The position numbers were made by a program, and so were the translations under genes. Shown one piece after another: positions 23,101 to 36,100 of a stretch of DNA of 64,000 nucleotides. Under the pieces are notes generated by a model. That model searched no databases. It saw only the letters and a list, made by a program, of their open reading frames with translations, and was not told the origin of the DNA. The stretch comes from Phalacrocorax aristotelis (Eukaryota; Chordata; Aves; Suliformes; Phalacrocoracidae). The stretch spans positions 132,556,125-132,620,124 of the forward strand of contig NC_134276.1 of the NCBI RefSeq assembly GCF_949628215.1, read 5' to 3'. Position 1 is the stretch's first letter, and each line of letters begins with the position of its first letter.

Positions 23101-24430
23101 TATCTCGAATCCTTGTTACCTCCTCCACAGTCAAATCTGACTGTCACGTTCCCACCTCAGCTCTTCCCTTCTTTTCCAGCTCGCCTGATTTCTTTCTCTC
23201 TTTCCTTCCTCACCACTCTAACAAAAGGCACCCACCCCTGGACCTTCAATAATGACTACAGACAACCCGCTCGTGTTGCCACTGTATGGTCTGTGTTTGA
23301 ACCCTTTTGTCTGCTGTTTTAAACTGTGCTGTTCACGGTGGCTGTCCCATTAATATAGGTGGTACTTTGTGTCATGGGATCCTGCTTGGCTGGCTTCTAG
23401 GGCTGGTAGACCTGGCCTGACATGTTCAGTGAGTTGGCTCCGGTGGTACCTGAATTAATTGGGGGTACCTGAGCAGTAGGCAGAGATGGACAGATAGGCT
23501 TGGAAGGTGTGATGAAGTAGTGACACGCATTTTAAGGATGGAGGCTGTTCATTTTTGCCCAAATTTTCATCTGCTTGTGGGACCATATTAGGGTTATCCT
23601 GAAGCTGGTATTTTAATCTTTTGAGTACATTTCTCAGCAAGGCATGTTGTCCTCACTCTTTCAGGGAACTGACATCTCTTTGGCAATCGGCTGATTAAAT
23701 CCCCTGGCAGCGCACAGCAGAGAGCATTTCAGCATGTCATTCCTGGATTTTTTTTCTGCTGCATGGAAATAAATTGCATCTTCCCCTGCTTGGTAACTTC
23801 TCTGGTTAGTATTGTTTAAGGTTTGAGAAATACATGGTAACAGAGAGTTACAGTGTGTGTTATCTTGCACACGCTTGCTTGCCTGAATCATTGCATTTTA
23901 GTGGCATCTACTCTCTTATGGGCAAGGAGCAGAAACCACACACCTGGGGTACACTTTGGAATTAGATGCATATGCGACAATGATCCATTGCTTTTTCACT
24001 GAAAGAAGTAGGTTGCTTTGGAACTGGGGGAGTGAGGGTTCCTGTTGGGCAGGAACGTGGTAACTGGGATTGATCAACCTTAGCTACAGACTGAATTCAT
24101 TTGGCTGCTGTATTAAGGGCAGTTAGTTGCCGAACCTTCTGGCCAATGTGCCACAAATACAAATCCCATAATTTGGAAGGAAGAAAAAGTGTCATTGGAT
24201 GTGTCAAGAAAGCCAGAGGGGCTGTGCCTGAGGACCTTCAGCACAGGGCAAAAATCACAAGTCACGTCAGAAGTGCCTGAGGGGGATCTCTCTTGCATGG
24301 TCACAGCCAAAGCACAACCACACATGCACAGGCAAAACCTGTTCCAGTGGGGTGGTAGCTTCTCTGGTGATAACCTCACCAGGCTTAAACAAAAATGGAT
24401 TTTATTAGATCACCACAAAAAATCTCAAGA
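20150..24430. other. Intergenic region, no gene recognised
   Basis: Falls from GC-rich (to about 20.6 kb) to mixed composition. Holds a 30-base T-rich run (21251-21280, with 20 consecutive T) and a second copy of the motif TCATGAATATTCA near 21689. Open frames are short and unrelated to known families. Confidence 0.6.
21251..21280. repeat. Poly(T) tract
   Basis: T-rich run interrupted only by two C, ending in 20 uninterrupted T. It could be the tail of a minus-strand retroposed sequence, but no flanking element is recognised. Confidence 0.85.
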
Positions 24431-25075
24431 GGCATTTTGAACATGATTCAGCAGTGAGCCCTTCAAGCAATGAAGGATCCCTGCAGCTTAGGCTGCATTA
24501 GCAAAAGTGTATCCAGCAGATCAAGGGAAATCATTATTCCAATCCACTTGAGAGTTGTGAGGCCCCACCTGGAAGATTATGTCTGGGGCTGGCTTCTCAG
24601 TAGAAGACAGATGTTGGCAAACTGCAGCATGGCCAGCAAAAGGGCCTCACAGTGGAGAGCTAGAGTACACAGCTCACAAGGAGAAGGCTGGGGGTGCTGG
24701 GTTTGTTCAACAGAGAATGCCAATGGGGAATCTAGTCATTGTCTGCCCCTACCAAAAGGAAAGCTGTAGAAAAGATGGAGCCAGTCTGTGAGAAAGGGGG
24801 CACAATGAAAGGACAAGAAACAATAGACACAAGTTGCAACAAGGGATATTCTGAACTTATATAAGGGAAAATTTCTTCCCCTTGAGAGCAGTTCAGCAGT
24901 GGAACAGGTGTCTAGAAAGACTGGGGAATCTCCATCCTTGGAGATATTCAGAAGTTGTGTGAGCGAGGCCCTAAGCAACCTGGTCTAGCTTTTGAGTTAC
25001 CCTGCTGTGAGCAGGGGATTGGACTAGAGGCTTCTGGAGGTCCCTTCCCACTTGATTTTTTCTGTGGATCAGTGA
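24430..25075 (+). mobile_element. CR1 LINE 3' fragment
   Basis: Degenerate CR1 on the plus strand. Reading order matches the 3' part of the element: GATTCAGCAGTG, a match to the VRPHLEDYVWGW region of the reverse-transcriptase ORF end (near 24556-24600), then the 3' UTR phrase with 'gaaatttcttcccc', 'cagtggaacaggtgtctagaaag', 'tggagatattcag' and a terminal 'gaggtcccttccca'-type end near 25050. Many indels; clearly inactive. Confidence 0.8.
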
Positions 25076-26040
25076 TATTGTATTGCTGATCTGCCATGAG
25101 CCAACACTCAGTGCCTTCATCATGTTGGAAGCCAGAAGGGTAGTACGCTTGCTTGTCCCTGTAGAAATGCATCTATGTTGACAGCAGCATTAGCATCTGT
25201 AAAGCCCTTCCACATGAATATCTCTTTTCCAGCTGGCTTGCCATCCTCTGTAGCCCTACTCGACCCATCATCTTACTTCTGTTCCAAGTACAGGTGAATC
25301 TCTAAACAGAAGGACTGTTTTGGGGTGACTCCCTAAGCTGTGACATCCATATTCTGAACAGCAGCAGTCACGAGAATGTAATAAAAAATGATATTGCAAG
25401 ATCTAGGAGTTTTTTCCTGCACTACCTTCACCTCTTCAGAAGCAGAGAAACTTCAATAACTCCTTTACATTCTTGACTCAGGTGTCTGCATGTTTCTGTA
25501 CAGTCAGAGAATCTGTAATGAGTTTCAGGGGATCTCTGTTCTCATTCAGAAGTTATACTGTCACTTTGCAAGTTCTCCCTTTTTGAGAAACGCACATGTC
25601 CGCTAGCCTAAACTGTAGCATTTAATCCACCACTGTGAATTAAATTTAATCTCCACTGTGAGGAGAGCACAGTGGTGGGTGCTTGACTCCTCACCCACCT
25701 TCAGTGCTCACCACAGTGCTGCTAAAGCACCTCTCGGTCTTTACAGCTGCCTCGTATCATTTCTCAATAAGAAGGAAGATGCTGAAAAAAGTGGGAGAAG
25801 GGGATAGAAGAAAGTGGAGAACAGTAAATTATTGTACTAAGGCAGAAGCAAAACTCGAGAAGCTGTATCACAGCAAGACTGGAGCTCACCAGCTCACCTT
25901 CACATTTGTGTTTTTTCAAAACTGGCTGAGGAAACTGCAGTTTGGGGAGCAAAGATTTGCAGCATATCCATCAAATTTGGGATAAGCATGCCAGGGCTGG
26001 AAAAAGGGAGCTATATTTCAGGAAGAGAGAAAACAAAGTA
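25076..26040. other. Intergenic spacer between CR1 fragments
   Basis: No conserved open frame, RNA gene or recognisable repeat seen; the longest open frame (25683-25985, plus) resembles no known protein. Confidence 0.5.
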
Positions 26041-26980
26041 CTCTGGGCAGCTGCAAACCCATTAGTCTAGTCTCAGTAGAGCATAAGGTTAAGAACAAAT
26101 TACAGAACAAAAACAAAATTAAAGCTACAGCAGTAAGTAGAAAATGGAATCAAATACACAATGGGTCTATCAACAAAAGCACTGTGTGCCCCTAACTTGA
26201 TCCTCCTTCTTTACCTCCTTTCCCTTACCTGGATGAGAAAAAAGAAATTGGTAAATCTAATCTAGTTGGATTTCAGTAGGGCATTTGATACAGTAAAGGC
26301 TGGAAGGCAGCTAGATAAACTGAAGTGAAAAGAATTAGTAGGAGAATTTTAGGTGGGTAAAGTGCTGGGGAAAGGCAGATGATGTGTGGAGTCAGAAGGG
26401 AACTGCCACCATGGAGGAATGTTACTGGCCTTGGGAATAATTCTGCTTGCAGTAATGGCTCTAGCTCAGCAAAAAAAGCAGCATGAAAAGGAAGTTTGCT
26501 GATTAAATGCATTTAGAAGAATTACTCACAGTCTGGAGCGGGGAAGTGTGAGGTCCTGTTCTTCACTCGTGCTAACATAAATGTCTTTTACACACAGAGA
26601 TCCACTGGTTAGAAATGACAGAAGAAAAGACAGATCTGGGTGCATTCATCATTCACAAGATGATTATGAAGCTCCAATGTGACGTGATCACAAAGACAAC
26701 AGCCTTAAAGAGATCATTACATTAATCTTATTTAGGATGCTATATACAATTTGTCACCCATATTTGGAAGTGGGCTCAGGGCTGGCAGCAGTGTGGGGGA
26801 GTCAGAATAACAGAGTCTGTCTCCGTGCCTTCCCCTGCGCTCCATGTGAGCAGGCGTGGAGAAGGGTTGTCTTCTTTAGCTTAGCGAAAGCTGATATGGG
26901 TGAACTTCTCTCTAGAAATCCATTTTATATATGGGGATGTGCCCAGTGAAATGAGCCATTATAGAAGGGAAGGAGCTTGG
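26040..26980 (+). mobile_element. Old CR1 LINE fragment (reverse-transcriptase region)
   Basis: Plus-strand relic whose translated pieces follow the CR1 ORF2 order: 'GATTTCAGTAGGGCATTTGATAC' near 26269 corresponds to DFSRAFDT of the reverse transcriptase. A downstream part near 26630-26710 carries 'gatctgggtgcattcatcattcacaagatgattatga', typical of the DLGV...DHKM segment, followed by the HPYLEVGSG-like region near 26755. It is highly diverged with stops in all frames. Confidence 0.65.
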
Positions 26981-27559
26981 CCATCATTGAGTCAGGCAGT
27001 CCGTTTCTCTTCAGAGTTGGGCTCTTTTAAAGGCTGCACAGATTTACCTCTCTCTGCAATTTGCTGTGCTTCCTTGGTAGGCAGAGCAGGTTAGCACGAC
27101 AAGCGCAGCATTATAAGAAAAGAGGTGCTGAACACAGGCCTGCAAGCCCTCATTTTCCTGCTCCATCGTCCAGAGAGTTTTTCCTTAAAGGGTAAGAAAT
27201 CAGTCCAAAGCCTTGTGTTCTCTGTGCAGGCAACTGCTTGGTGTTTCTCCCATATAACTCCCACTCACATAAGCCCTCTGAAGAAGGAAATTTAAAATCC
27301 AGTGTCTCAGAAAAGGCGTGGTTCTTTGGAGAAATACACAAAAGCCTGTCCGAACTAAATGCACTACACATGCCTCTGCAGACAGCAGAGCCAAAAGGGT
27401 TTCGTTGTGCTGGTTTTCAGCACCAGGGGGATGAGTGATAGGTCCTGAACCTGGTTTACACCTGGACAGGGTTAGTGATGGTCTAACGCCTGACTTGGGG
27501 GGACACAGTGAGTACAGCTTGCTCTGGCTTGCTTCTGCCAATGATTTCTGAGGTTTATT

Positions 27560-28080
27560 TAATTTAATTGGGGGAAATGAAATTGGGACAAGACCTCGGG
27601 CAATCCTCTAATTCATCCTCCTGACCCAGCGACAAGATTAAGCAAGCACAACTCATCCTGACAGATATTTGTTGAACCTGTTCTCAGCAGCCTTTAGTGA
27701 CAGGACTCCCTTGGCCAATCTAGTCCAGCATTTTATTTCTTGATACTTAAAAAGCTTTTTTCTACCACACAGCTTAAGCTTACACTGATGGAAATTAATC
27801 TGCCGATTTCCATGGCCCTGTCGGAAAATGCCTTTCCACTCTGACAGTGCAATCTCCCTGAACCAGCTGCATACACTTTTTGGCAATTGTGTGCACCTTT
27901 TGGCAGTTCCAACTGTAGGTTTTTTCCCCATAGTTTGTTTATGAAAGCTTCATGCCTTTTGCTTTGTCAAAACCCTTGAAGTCAAGACATATCACATCTA
28001 CTACATCCCCCCCAGTCCACTAGGCCAGTTACCCTGTCAGAGAGCGAGGGTGGATGGGCTTGACGTGATCTTCCTGATGA
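27560..28080 (-). mobile_element. Old CR1 LINE fragment, minus strand
   Basis: Reverse-oriented CR1. 27600-27900 matches the CR1 3' UTR (phrases 'cctgacagatatttgttgaacctg' and 'catggccctgtc'). 27940-28050 matches the RT-coding end ('tttgtcaaaacccttgaagtcaagacatatcac' ... 'ccactaggccagttaccctgtcagag'), with an internal deletion between the two. Inactive. Confidence 0.75.
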
Positions 28081-29230
28081 ATTGACGTTGAATGTTTTTT
28101 TTCAGGTTTGAAGTGCACATTGGAGGGGAAGCTAGTTCATACATGCAGCTGCTGCCTGATAGGGATGAGAAGTGAGCTGGAGGAGAAGGGCTTGGGGCTG
28201 TGGCAAGCTGAAGGGAACAAACCAGCCAGGATAAAATGTATTGCTGGACAAGTAGTCTGCTGTTGGGGTTCTGGGGATAACAGTTTCTGCTAAGAGCCCC
28301 TTGCGTAAGTGCCAAAAGCCAGGAAAGACGGTTTGCTACAAATGTTTTAACAGTCTGTAACATCAGGAATGCATCAAGTCTGTGTACCATGAACCCCTCT
28401 GGAATTCATTACGGACTCAGACACACAGAGAGGTTTTCAGAGTAACAGGTTTGGCTGTATCACTCTGGGTGTCTTTTCCAGTTTCAGCAGCTCTTGCCCC
28501 TTTATTGTATCCCAGAGCTTTCCCAGCATCTGAAGCAGATCCCTTTGGGCAGGGCTCCCACTTTTCAGGTAAGCATAATGTTCAGGGAAGTCATTTTTCG
28601 GATGCATCATCAAGGAAAACTCACCAGCTGCCTTGCTTCCTCTCATGGTACCACGGACAGCCTATCTCCCAGGATTACTTTGTTGTCCTCCTCATCCTTT
28701 AGTTCCCAAAGAGCTAAGCTCAGCAGCAGCAGTGTTACCTAGTCACAGCACTTTTTGTAAGCTTTCCAATGTTTCTCAACCTGTATCACATACCTGGACA
28801 CTTCTTTTTCCTCAGAAGGCAAGGTGTGTAGCCATGTGGCAGGACAGGACAGTTTCTGATGAGAAGCAGAGCAAGTTACAGACAGTTTCCCTGCCATCAT
28901 GCCCTTCTTCCCCGTACCAGCTTGATCCTTCCTTCATTCCATCTCCATGTAGGATGGGGAGGTCACCCTGCCCTTGTTGCAAGAAGGCACAACTGTGGAC
29001 AGCCTCAGCTTGCCATCTCCTGAGGTGGTCTCCCAGAAGCCATGAATGTATTTGTGCTACAGAGTACAAAGCCCCAGGACACAGGGCTGAGTGGGGACCT
29101 GCAACCACCCATTCTGTCACACCACTGCTGCAGTTTTGGCCCAATCCAGCTCCTACTGCTACTGCCTGAGACAAAGCCCAGGCACAGCTGAGGGGTGGCA
29201 CAATTCAGGGACCATTCCTGGTAAGTGGTT
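28081..29230. other. Intergenic region, no gene recognised
   Basis: Moderately GC-rich sequence with overlapping chance open frames on both strands (longest 178 codons at 28633-29169, plus). None shows domain motifs or splice-consistent conservation that I can recognise. Confidence 0.5.
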
Positions 29231-30705
29231 TCACAGAATCACAGGGTGGTTGAGGTTGGAGGAGACCTCTGGAGGTCATCTGGTCCAACCTCCCCCTGAT
29301 CAAGCAGGGTCAGCTAGAGGCAGTTACCCAGGGTGATGACCATATGGCTTTTGAGTGTCTCCAAGGAGGGAGACTACACAACCTCTCTGGGCAACCTATG
29401 CCAGTCCTCAGTCACCCTCACAGTAAAAAAGGGTTTCCTGGTGTTCAGAGGGAACCTTCTGTGTTTCAGTTTGTGCCCATTGCCTGTCACTGGGCACGAC
29501 TGAAAAAAGCCTGACTCCGTTCTCTTCGCACCCTCCCTTCAGGCGTTTATATGCATTGATAAGATCCTCCTGAGCCCTCTCTGCTCCAGGTTGAACAGTC
29601 CCACCTCCCTAAGCCTTTGCTCATAAGAGAGATGCTCCAGTACCTTAATCATTTTAGCAGCTCTTCATTGGACTCTCTCCAGAATGTCCATGACTCTCTT
29701 GTACTGGGGAGCCCAGACCCGGACACAGGACTCCAGATGTAGCCCCACCAGAGCTGAGTAGAGGAGATGGATCACCTCCCTTGACCTGCTGGCAATACTT
29801 TGTCTAATCCAACCCGGGATATCATTTTCTTTCTTTATGGCAAAGGCACATTGCTGGCTCCTGTTCAACTTGGTGTCCACCAGGATCCCCGGGTCCTTTT
29901 CTGCAAATCTGCTTCCCAGATGGGTCACCCACAGCATATATTGGTGCATGGGGTTGTTCCTCCATAGGTGCACCTCTGCACATTATTGAATTTCATGAGG
30001 TTCCTGTCGGCTCATTTCTCCAGCTTGTTGAGGTCCCTCTGGATGGTGGCACAACACTCTGGAGTATATGCTACTCCTACCAGTTTGGTGTTATCAGCAA
30101 TCTCGTTGAGGGTACACTGTGCCTCATCATCCACATCATTAATGAAGATGTTGAATAGGACTAGACCCAGTACCGGCCTCCAACTAGACTTTGCACCATT
30201 GATCACCACTTTCTGGGCCCAGACATTCAGCCAGGTTTCAGCCCACCTCACTGTCTGCTTATCCAGCCCGTACATCAACAGCTTGTCTGTGAGGATCTTA
30301 TGGGAGACAGTGTCAAAGGCCTTACTGAAGTCAAGGCAAGCAATATCCACAGCTCTCCCCTTGTCTACTAGGCCAGGCATCATGGAAGGTTATCAAGTTG
30401 GTCAAGCATGACTTCCCCTTGGTGAATCCATGCTGACTATTCTTGATTTTCTTTTTATTTGTGTGCCTGCAGATGGTTTCCAGGATTAGCTGCTCCATCA
30501 CCTTCCCAAGGATCAAGGCAAGGCTGACTGGCCTGTAGTTCCCTGAGTCCTTCTTCTTGCCCTTCCTGAAGATAGGAGCAATGTTTGCTTTCCTCCAGTC
30601 TTCATGTGCTTCTCCCAGTCACTATGATCAATCTAAGATTATCAAGAGTGGCCTCGCAATGACATCTTCCAGCTCCCTCAGCACTTGTCGGTGCGTCCCG
30701 TCAGG
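29230..30705 (-). mobile_element. CR1 LINE, 5'-truncated younger copy
   Basis: The best-preserved transposon in the window, on the minus strand. The 3' end at about 29232 reads (plus strand) 'tcacagaatcacagggtggttgaggttgga', the usual avian CR1 tail sequence. Reverse-transcriptase segments are legible: QHGFTKGKSCLTNLI (30430 region), ACLDFSKAFDTVSHKIL (30300 region), an altered FINDVDDEAQC (around 30130), then NRSQQCAFAIKKEND and a LILxxxLVxxHLE-type end (29720-29900). In-frame stops and indels separate them, and the 5' part including the endonuclease is absent, so it cannot move by itself. Confidence 0.93.
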
Positions 30706-32920
30706 TTTTGATGTGGTTCTTTTGTTTTGGAGGCAAGCAGGTCCAGCTGCCTGTATCTATGAGTGTGTTCTGTTTATTTGACAGAGCACTGTCCTTTCCT
30801 CATTTTGTACACTCTATCTTTATGTTCCTCACGCACCACAGTGCAGTCTGGTTTCCGAGTAGTTTTCCACTATTCAAGCCGAGCACACAATAGTTGTGAA
30901 CTTGTTCCTGGGGTCTCCTGATAGACCCAAAAGCTGAGCTCCTGGATTATTTACTCTTTCTTCAGGTGGAAGGACCTCTAACTTTAAATACAGCTTTAGG
31001 CAATCCAGAAGTTGCCATGTTTTCCTCCTGGAGGGATGTGGGACCCTGGGGCAAATGTTTTCTGCCCAATCCTTCATTGGAAGCAGCGAGCCCCTGGGTC
31101 AGGACAGGTGAGTCCAGAGCTGCAGCATGTAGCACTCTGCAGGTTCAAGTGCCTCCTTCTCACTCAGCTGGCTGATCTTCTCCTCCCAGGCAGGCTGGCA
31201 TGGTGATCTCCATCCACATCCTCAGGGCAGTTCTCAGTTTCACCTAGATGCTCAAGAGTTCCTAGAAAATCTTTTGCATCATTGCTGGGCCTCATTTTAG
31301 CAAGAATGCTTGTGTTTTCCAGGGACTCCCTCAGCATTGTGGTCACCTGGGTCTTGCTTTCCTCCAGCCTCACAGGCAGAGTGAGCATCTGTCACAGAAG
31401 CCTTTGGCTCTGTCTGGGGAGCAGCTGCCACCTAAGAAATCACTCCATGCTCATGCCCTCTCTCCTTTTTCTGGAGTGGGGCCCTTCAGGCCTGCCAGCT
31501 GACAGACCCAGCTTCCCCCAGATCAGCTCCCATCGTCTGCATGTGCTTGCCATGGCAGGCGTGGCCAGCTGCCCTTCTGGGGTCAGCAAGGGGGCCATTC
31601 TAGGCAGAGGGCATGTCCTGGACACAATCCACATGTAAAAAACTATGGGAAGTAGGCGGTAAATTTAGAAATGCTGCTTGACACCCCAAAACTGCTGGAA
31701 ATCGGGAGCCCAGCACAAAGCCTAGATGGACAGAAGGACACTGAGCAGCCTGTCTAGGGCAAGACCTGACTTGTTGCTGCACTTCATATTGAACCTCCTG
31801 TAAGGCACTACTTAGGAAATAGGTACCCAGCGGCAAAGACTGTAAGAAACTTTTTTAAACATTAGGAGTATCTAAAGCACTAATGGTTAAATGCAGTGAG
31901 GAAGGTGAGCTGGAAACGGCAGCAGCACAGATAATCAGGGAGAGGTGTAGAAAGGGAATCCCTCTGGCCATTCTTTGTTCTATGCCTAAAGCTTCTGCAA
32001 TCACCCTGTATTAAAACTGCAAAAATTTTTGTCCCTGGCCCTTTGTGGACTGTGCATCTCTGGGCCCTGCTGGCAATCCTGGCCTAAATGCCCTGCTGTT
32101 AATATGGAGAGCCCAGGATGGGGCTGGAGCTCATGGCAACCTCCTAGGATCCTTTACCTTAGACACAGCAGCCTCCGTGGCAAAGCAGCACAATGAACTG
32201 CAACCTCACAAAATGGCAAACAGCTTGATACTGCCAGGAATCGTGCAAGTCCTCCCCAACTGTGGTAGAGCCAAATCTGCTGGGCTGGCTAAACTTCCTG
32301 CTGGAGACGGCTCTCTCCCACCCCAGTGACTTTGCAGTGCCGTGAGTTGGGGCATGCTCACAGTGAACACTGCTGTTGTTCTTACCAGAAGGCTGATGCC
32401 ACACAGCTGCATTTTTATGTGTGGAGCTCACCCCTTCCAGAAAGTTTTTCTTTTCTGTGTTGTTGCAGAGTGGAGGCTGCCTGGTGAAAGCTTTACCCCA
32501 GAATGTCCTAACCACATATCCTCTCCTTCTGTCCTTGAAAGCGCTGCACTGAAAGGGCCTGGGTATCCCACAGACAGAAACAGTTTGCCTTTCATCACAG
32601 AGATAGGATGCATGCCCCGCTGCCTGCCCCCAGAGGACTGGATCTCCCCTCCTTGCTCACCCCTTCTGGTGCTCACAGTCCTGCAACGTGTCCCAGGTAA
32701 TGCTCCCTCTGATCATCACAGAACACTTTATACTTGATGCAGTGAATGCAGATGGAGAGCTGGCAGTCCCTCTGGCAGCTGCCAACTCAGAAGGAGCAGA
32801 AGTAAGGTTGCCTGGGCATGTATTTTAACTCTAAATGCCCTGTTTTTCCACAAGTTTGCGTTTTGATGAGCATAATGTTCTGGGAAGGAATGAGCTATCA
32901 CTAAGCAACATTAACTCTGT
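30706..32920. other. Intergenic region, no gene recognised
   Basis: Mixed composition, several chance open frames of 60-130 codons on both strands. No RNA gene, domain motif or repeat identified. Confidence 0.5.
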
Positions 32921-32929
32921 GTTAACAAA

Positions 32930-33130
32930 AAGTTTTGACATTGAATTCAAGCCTGAGGACAATGCTGGCACAAGAATGAATTATCACAGGCTGGGCCATG
33001 GGTACACTGAGGTTGGAAATTAGAAGGAGCTTCCTACCTGCCAGTGCAAGGATCTGGAACAGCCTTTCAACAGCAGCAGTGAGGCCAGTGACTGAACTTG
33101 TTTTGGGACTAGAAGTCTCTGAGCAAAAGT
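32930..33130 (+). mobile_element. Very old CR1-like 3' fragment
   Basis: Plus-strand phrase 'gaggttggaaattagaaggagcttcctacc' followed by 'aaggatctggaacagcctttcaa' matches the order seen in old CR1 3' regions. The match is short and interrupted, so limits are approximate. Confidence 0.5.
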
Positions 33131-36100
33131 ATTCAATGTTGCTGCCTGCCATAAGCCAGGAGCTCTCCGCCAGTCCTCTTTTCTTATGCAATTGCAGGAC
33201 ATTTTCATAATGACTTTGCTCTTAATGCAGCACAAGCCAAGCCGGGTCCAGAGGCTCACCTGGAAATGATACTGGCTGTTTCAGGCTGTGGGGACGGTGT
33301 CCTGGGGACACTGCAGACAGTGTTGTAGGGATGTAATTACACAGGGAGTGCAGGATGTGCATCCCAGCTGCCTTGAGCACGTAGAGAGCTAGCACGGAAA
33401 TTGGAGGGGACAGCATGTGACAGGCAGGCCCAGGACCGATTGCCTCTGGTGATGGCTGGGTGTCTTGCAGATCTGAGGGGATTTCTGACAAGCAGAAGAG
33501 GCCTCCTCCACACTGCCGATGAGGGGAACCTGTGCCCTTGTGAGCTGGGCACTTTGGGGCTTTGAGGCCAGCTCTTCCTCTGTCTTTGCTCATCTTTATT
33601 AACGGAGGCTTAATACCCAGCCTGGGCCAGGGCCCATTGTTCACCCCTTGCCCAGAGAGTGCTGCCAGCTGGATGAGACCAGCTTGGCACAGGACAGCAA
33701 AAGGGGATGAGAAAAGGGGAGCAGCTGTCAAGGGGAAAGATGACAGCACTTCTGCCAGGGCAGCCGCAGGCTGGGTGCTAGAGTGAACCAGCGGCATCTG
33801 CCTTGGAGCACCTTCTGTCTCACTCCCTCCCAGAGCCAGCCCTGGACACCAGCAGCCCTGGGACACAGCACACAGGTCCCAGCCACCCCTGCCTCCAGGC
33901 ACCCTTCTGCACTCAACTGCCCAAAGCAGAAGTCCTTGCATGAAAAACTTCGGTGCCAGGTTACAGTGGATTATACAAGCCAGGGATAAAATGTGAATTA
34001 CAGCAAACTCAATGGTTGACTGTCTCTTTTCCATTTTTTAATAGAAGATTAAGGCATAGCCAGAGTGACGTCTACATCTTCCTCAATGACGAAGGTTAGG
34101 GGTTTCAGGTCTAGCTGCTGACTCATAACCAGGCAGAAGAGAAAAGGGAAAATTAGCATGAAGAATGTTGCTGAAATGTCTTTTATGTATTCAGAGATTA
34201 CTGTAGGTATTGTATTGCTGCCTGTGTTATGGCTGGTGTGTTTAGTAGATTTTTTTAATGGAATCTGATATTTTTAAGAACATGGGGCACCTGTTTGTAG
34301 ATCATTTTCCTATATCTGCAGATCCACTGCAATAAAGGGCAGATCTTAAGAAACAATCTCCTCCAGAAAGCAGCTTTAATTCCTGATGTTGTAACACCAG
34401 TGCTTTTTTCTAAGCCTAGGTGCCTTTGGATATTTTAGTGAGCTATTGAACTGCTGGATGGCACGTCACTGTCCAGAGTCCAGCCTGGCTCTGCAGAGAT
34501 GTAAAATTGCTCCCTGTGAGTGCATGTCTGCAGACCCTTCTGGGAGACGAGTTTGGTGTTCCAGCTTCCCTGTTAAATACTTGCTCTCTGACTGCATTAA
34601 CTGCCAAACTCAGCAGAGGCTTGGAACGTGACCTTCATCTAAGCTGCATTACCTCCAGCACACCTTGCCTCTGGATCAAGGCTGAGGCAGGCAGGGGGAG
34701 GCTCAGGCTGCTGCTCCTGAGATAACTGGATCAGGGGAGCTGGGTGAGTGCTCAGTCTAAACAATGGCTCCGGAGTCAGAGTTGTGATCATACTCAAATT
34801 AATTTCAAATATGCACAGTAACACAAGAAGCAATTTGCATAAGACGTCACATGGAGTTGCATGCAACTTTGCATATTTAAACAAAATACAATAAAGCACA
34901 GCTCAGGCGGGTACGTGAAATCATTTGTGCAGCAAACCGTGCAGAGAAACAACGTACAATTATCACAGAAGAAGAAAACAAATGGCAGCAACCACCCAGG
35001 ATGCAAAGTCAGCTCAGAAGTTGTGAAACATCAGCCTCTTCCTTCATCCACCATCCTGATAGATGCTTGGATTCACATTATCATTGCATGAGCATGCGCT
35101 AGCTTGCCACCAGACCCTTCTGGTGCAGAGGATGGTGCTCACTGTATCATGCCACTACTCACTCCTTCACATTTGCATCCTTGGCTTCATCTTTGCAGTG
35201 GCATTCTTTCTGGGCTTTCTAGTGCATTCATCTCCAAGTCTGAGGGACTCCTCTCTCACCATACACCACTCCAGGTGGTACTGTTCTTGCCCTTTAGTGA
35301 TAAAGGCCAGAGGCTGAAATACTGGCTCTGGGAGCCCAAGGCAGACACTGATGGCCTCATTTTTAGTGGTCTCAGTGAGTGCATGTTCAGAGTGCAATCC
35401 TGATGGCTTAGTTCTTAGTGCGCTTGTAGATCAGATGATGTGGCGTCCATCTCAGTTCCTGGAAAATGATGACTGAAGAATTAACATTAGCAGAGGAAGC
35501 TGGCCAAAAAAGGGAACAACATCCCTTCAGTGGGAATGCATCATCCTTCGGAGGGAACATCAGGAGGGCCGAGACCTTTAAACATATAAAGAGGGACTTT
35601 CACCCCCTGATCCACATTTTTAACAATCCTGCGTCTCTGACACGTGGGCTGGGTCTGCACTGCAGCAGTGAGGCTGAGCTCTGAGGGCTCAGCCATGAGC
35701 ATGTACAGTTGCGTCTGCTGCCCCTTCCTTCCCCAGGAAGCAGGCAAGGGGGATATGGTTGCTGCTTCTGAGACAGCTGGAAGGATCAGGGGAGCTGGGA
35801 CACAGGGATCAGGCTAAACAAAAGCTTCAGCATAAGCAGCACCCTGATACCTGTGAGCTTCCAGACCCCTGCTTCACCCATCTTGTCTTCATTTATCCAG
35901 CTCTTTTAAAGCCCCCTAGCTCTAAATTTCCACCCTAATCCTCTGACCCCACTTCCTCTTCCTGCCCCATCTTTTAATCCTAGCCATAATTTCTGGTTCT
36001 GCCCACTTTCCTCACCCTGCCTTTTCCTGTCCTCCCTCATATTCCTGCTCCCTTATAACTCTCTTCTTTAAGGCCTGTGCTCAACAGCTTCAACTGCTTT

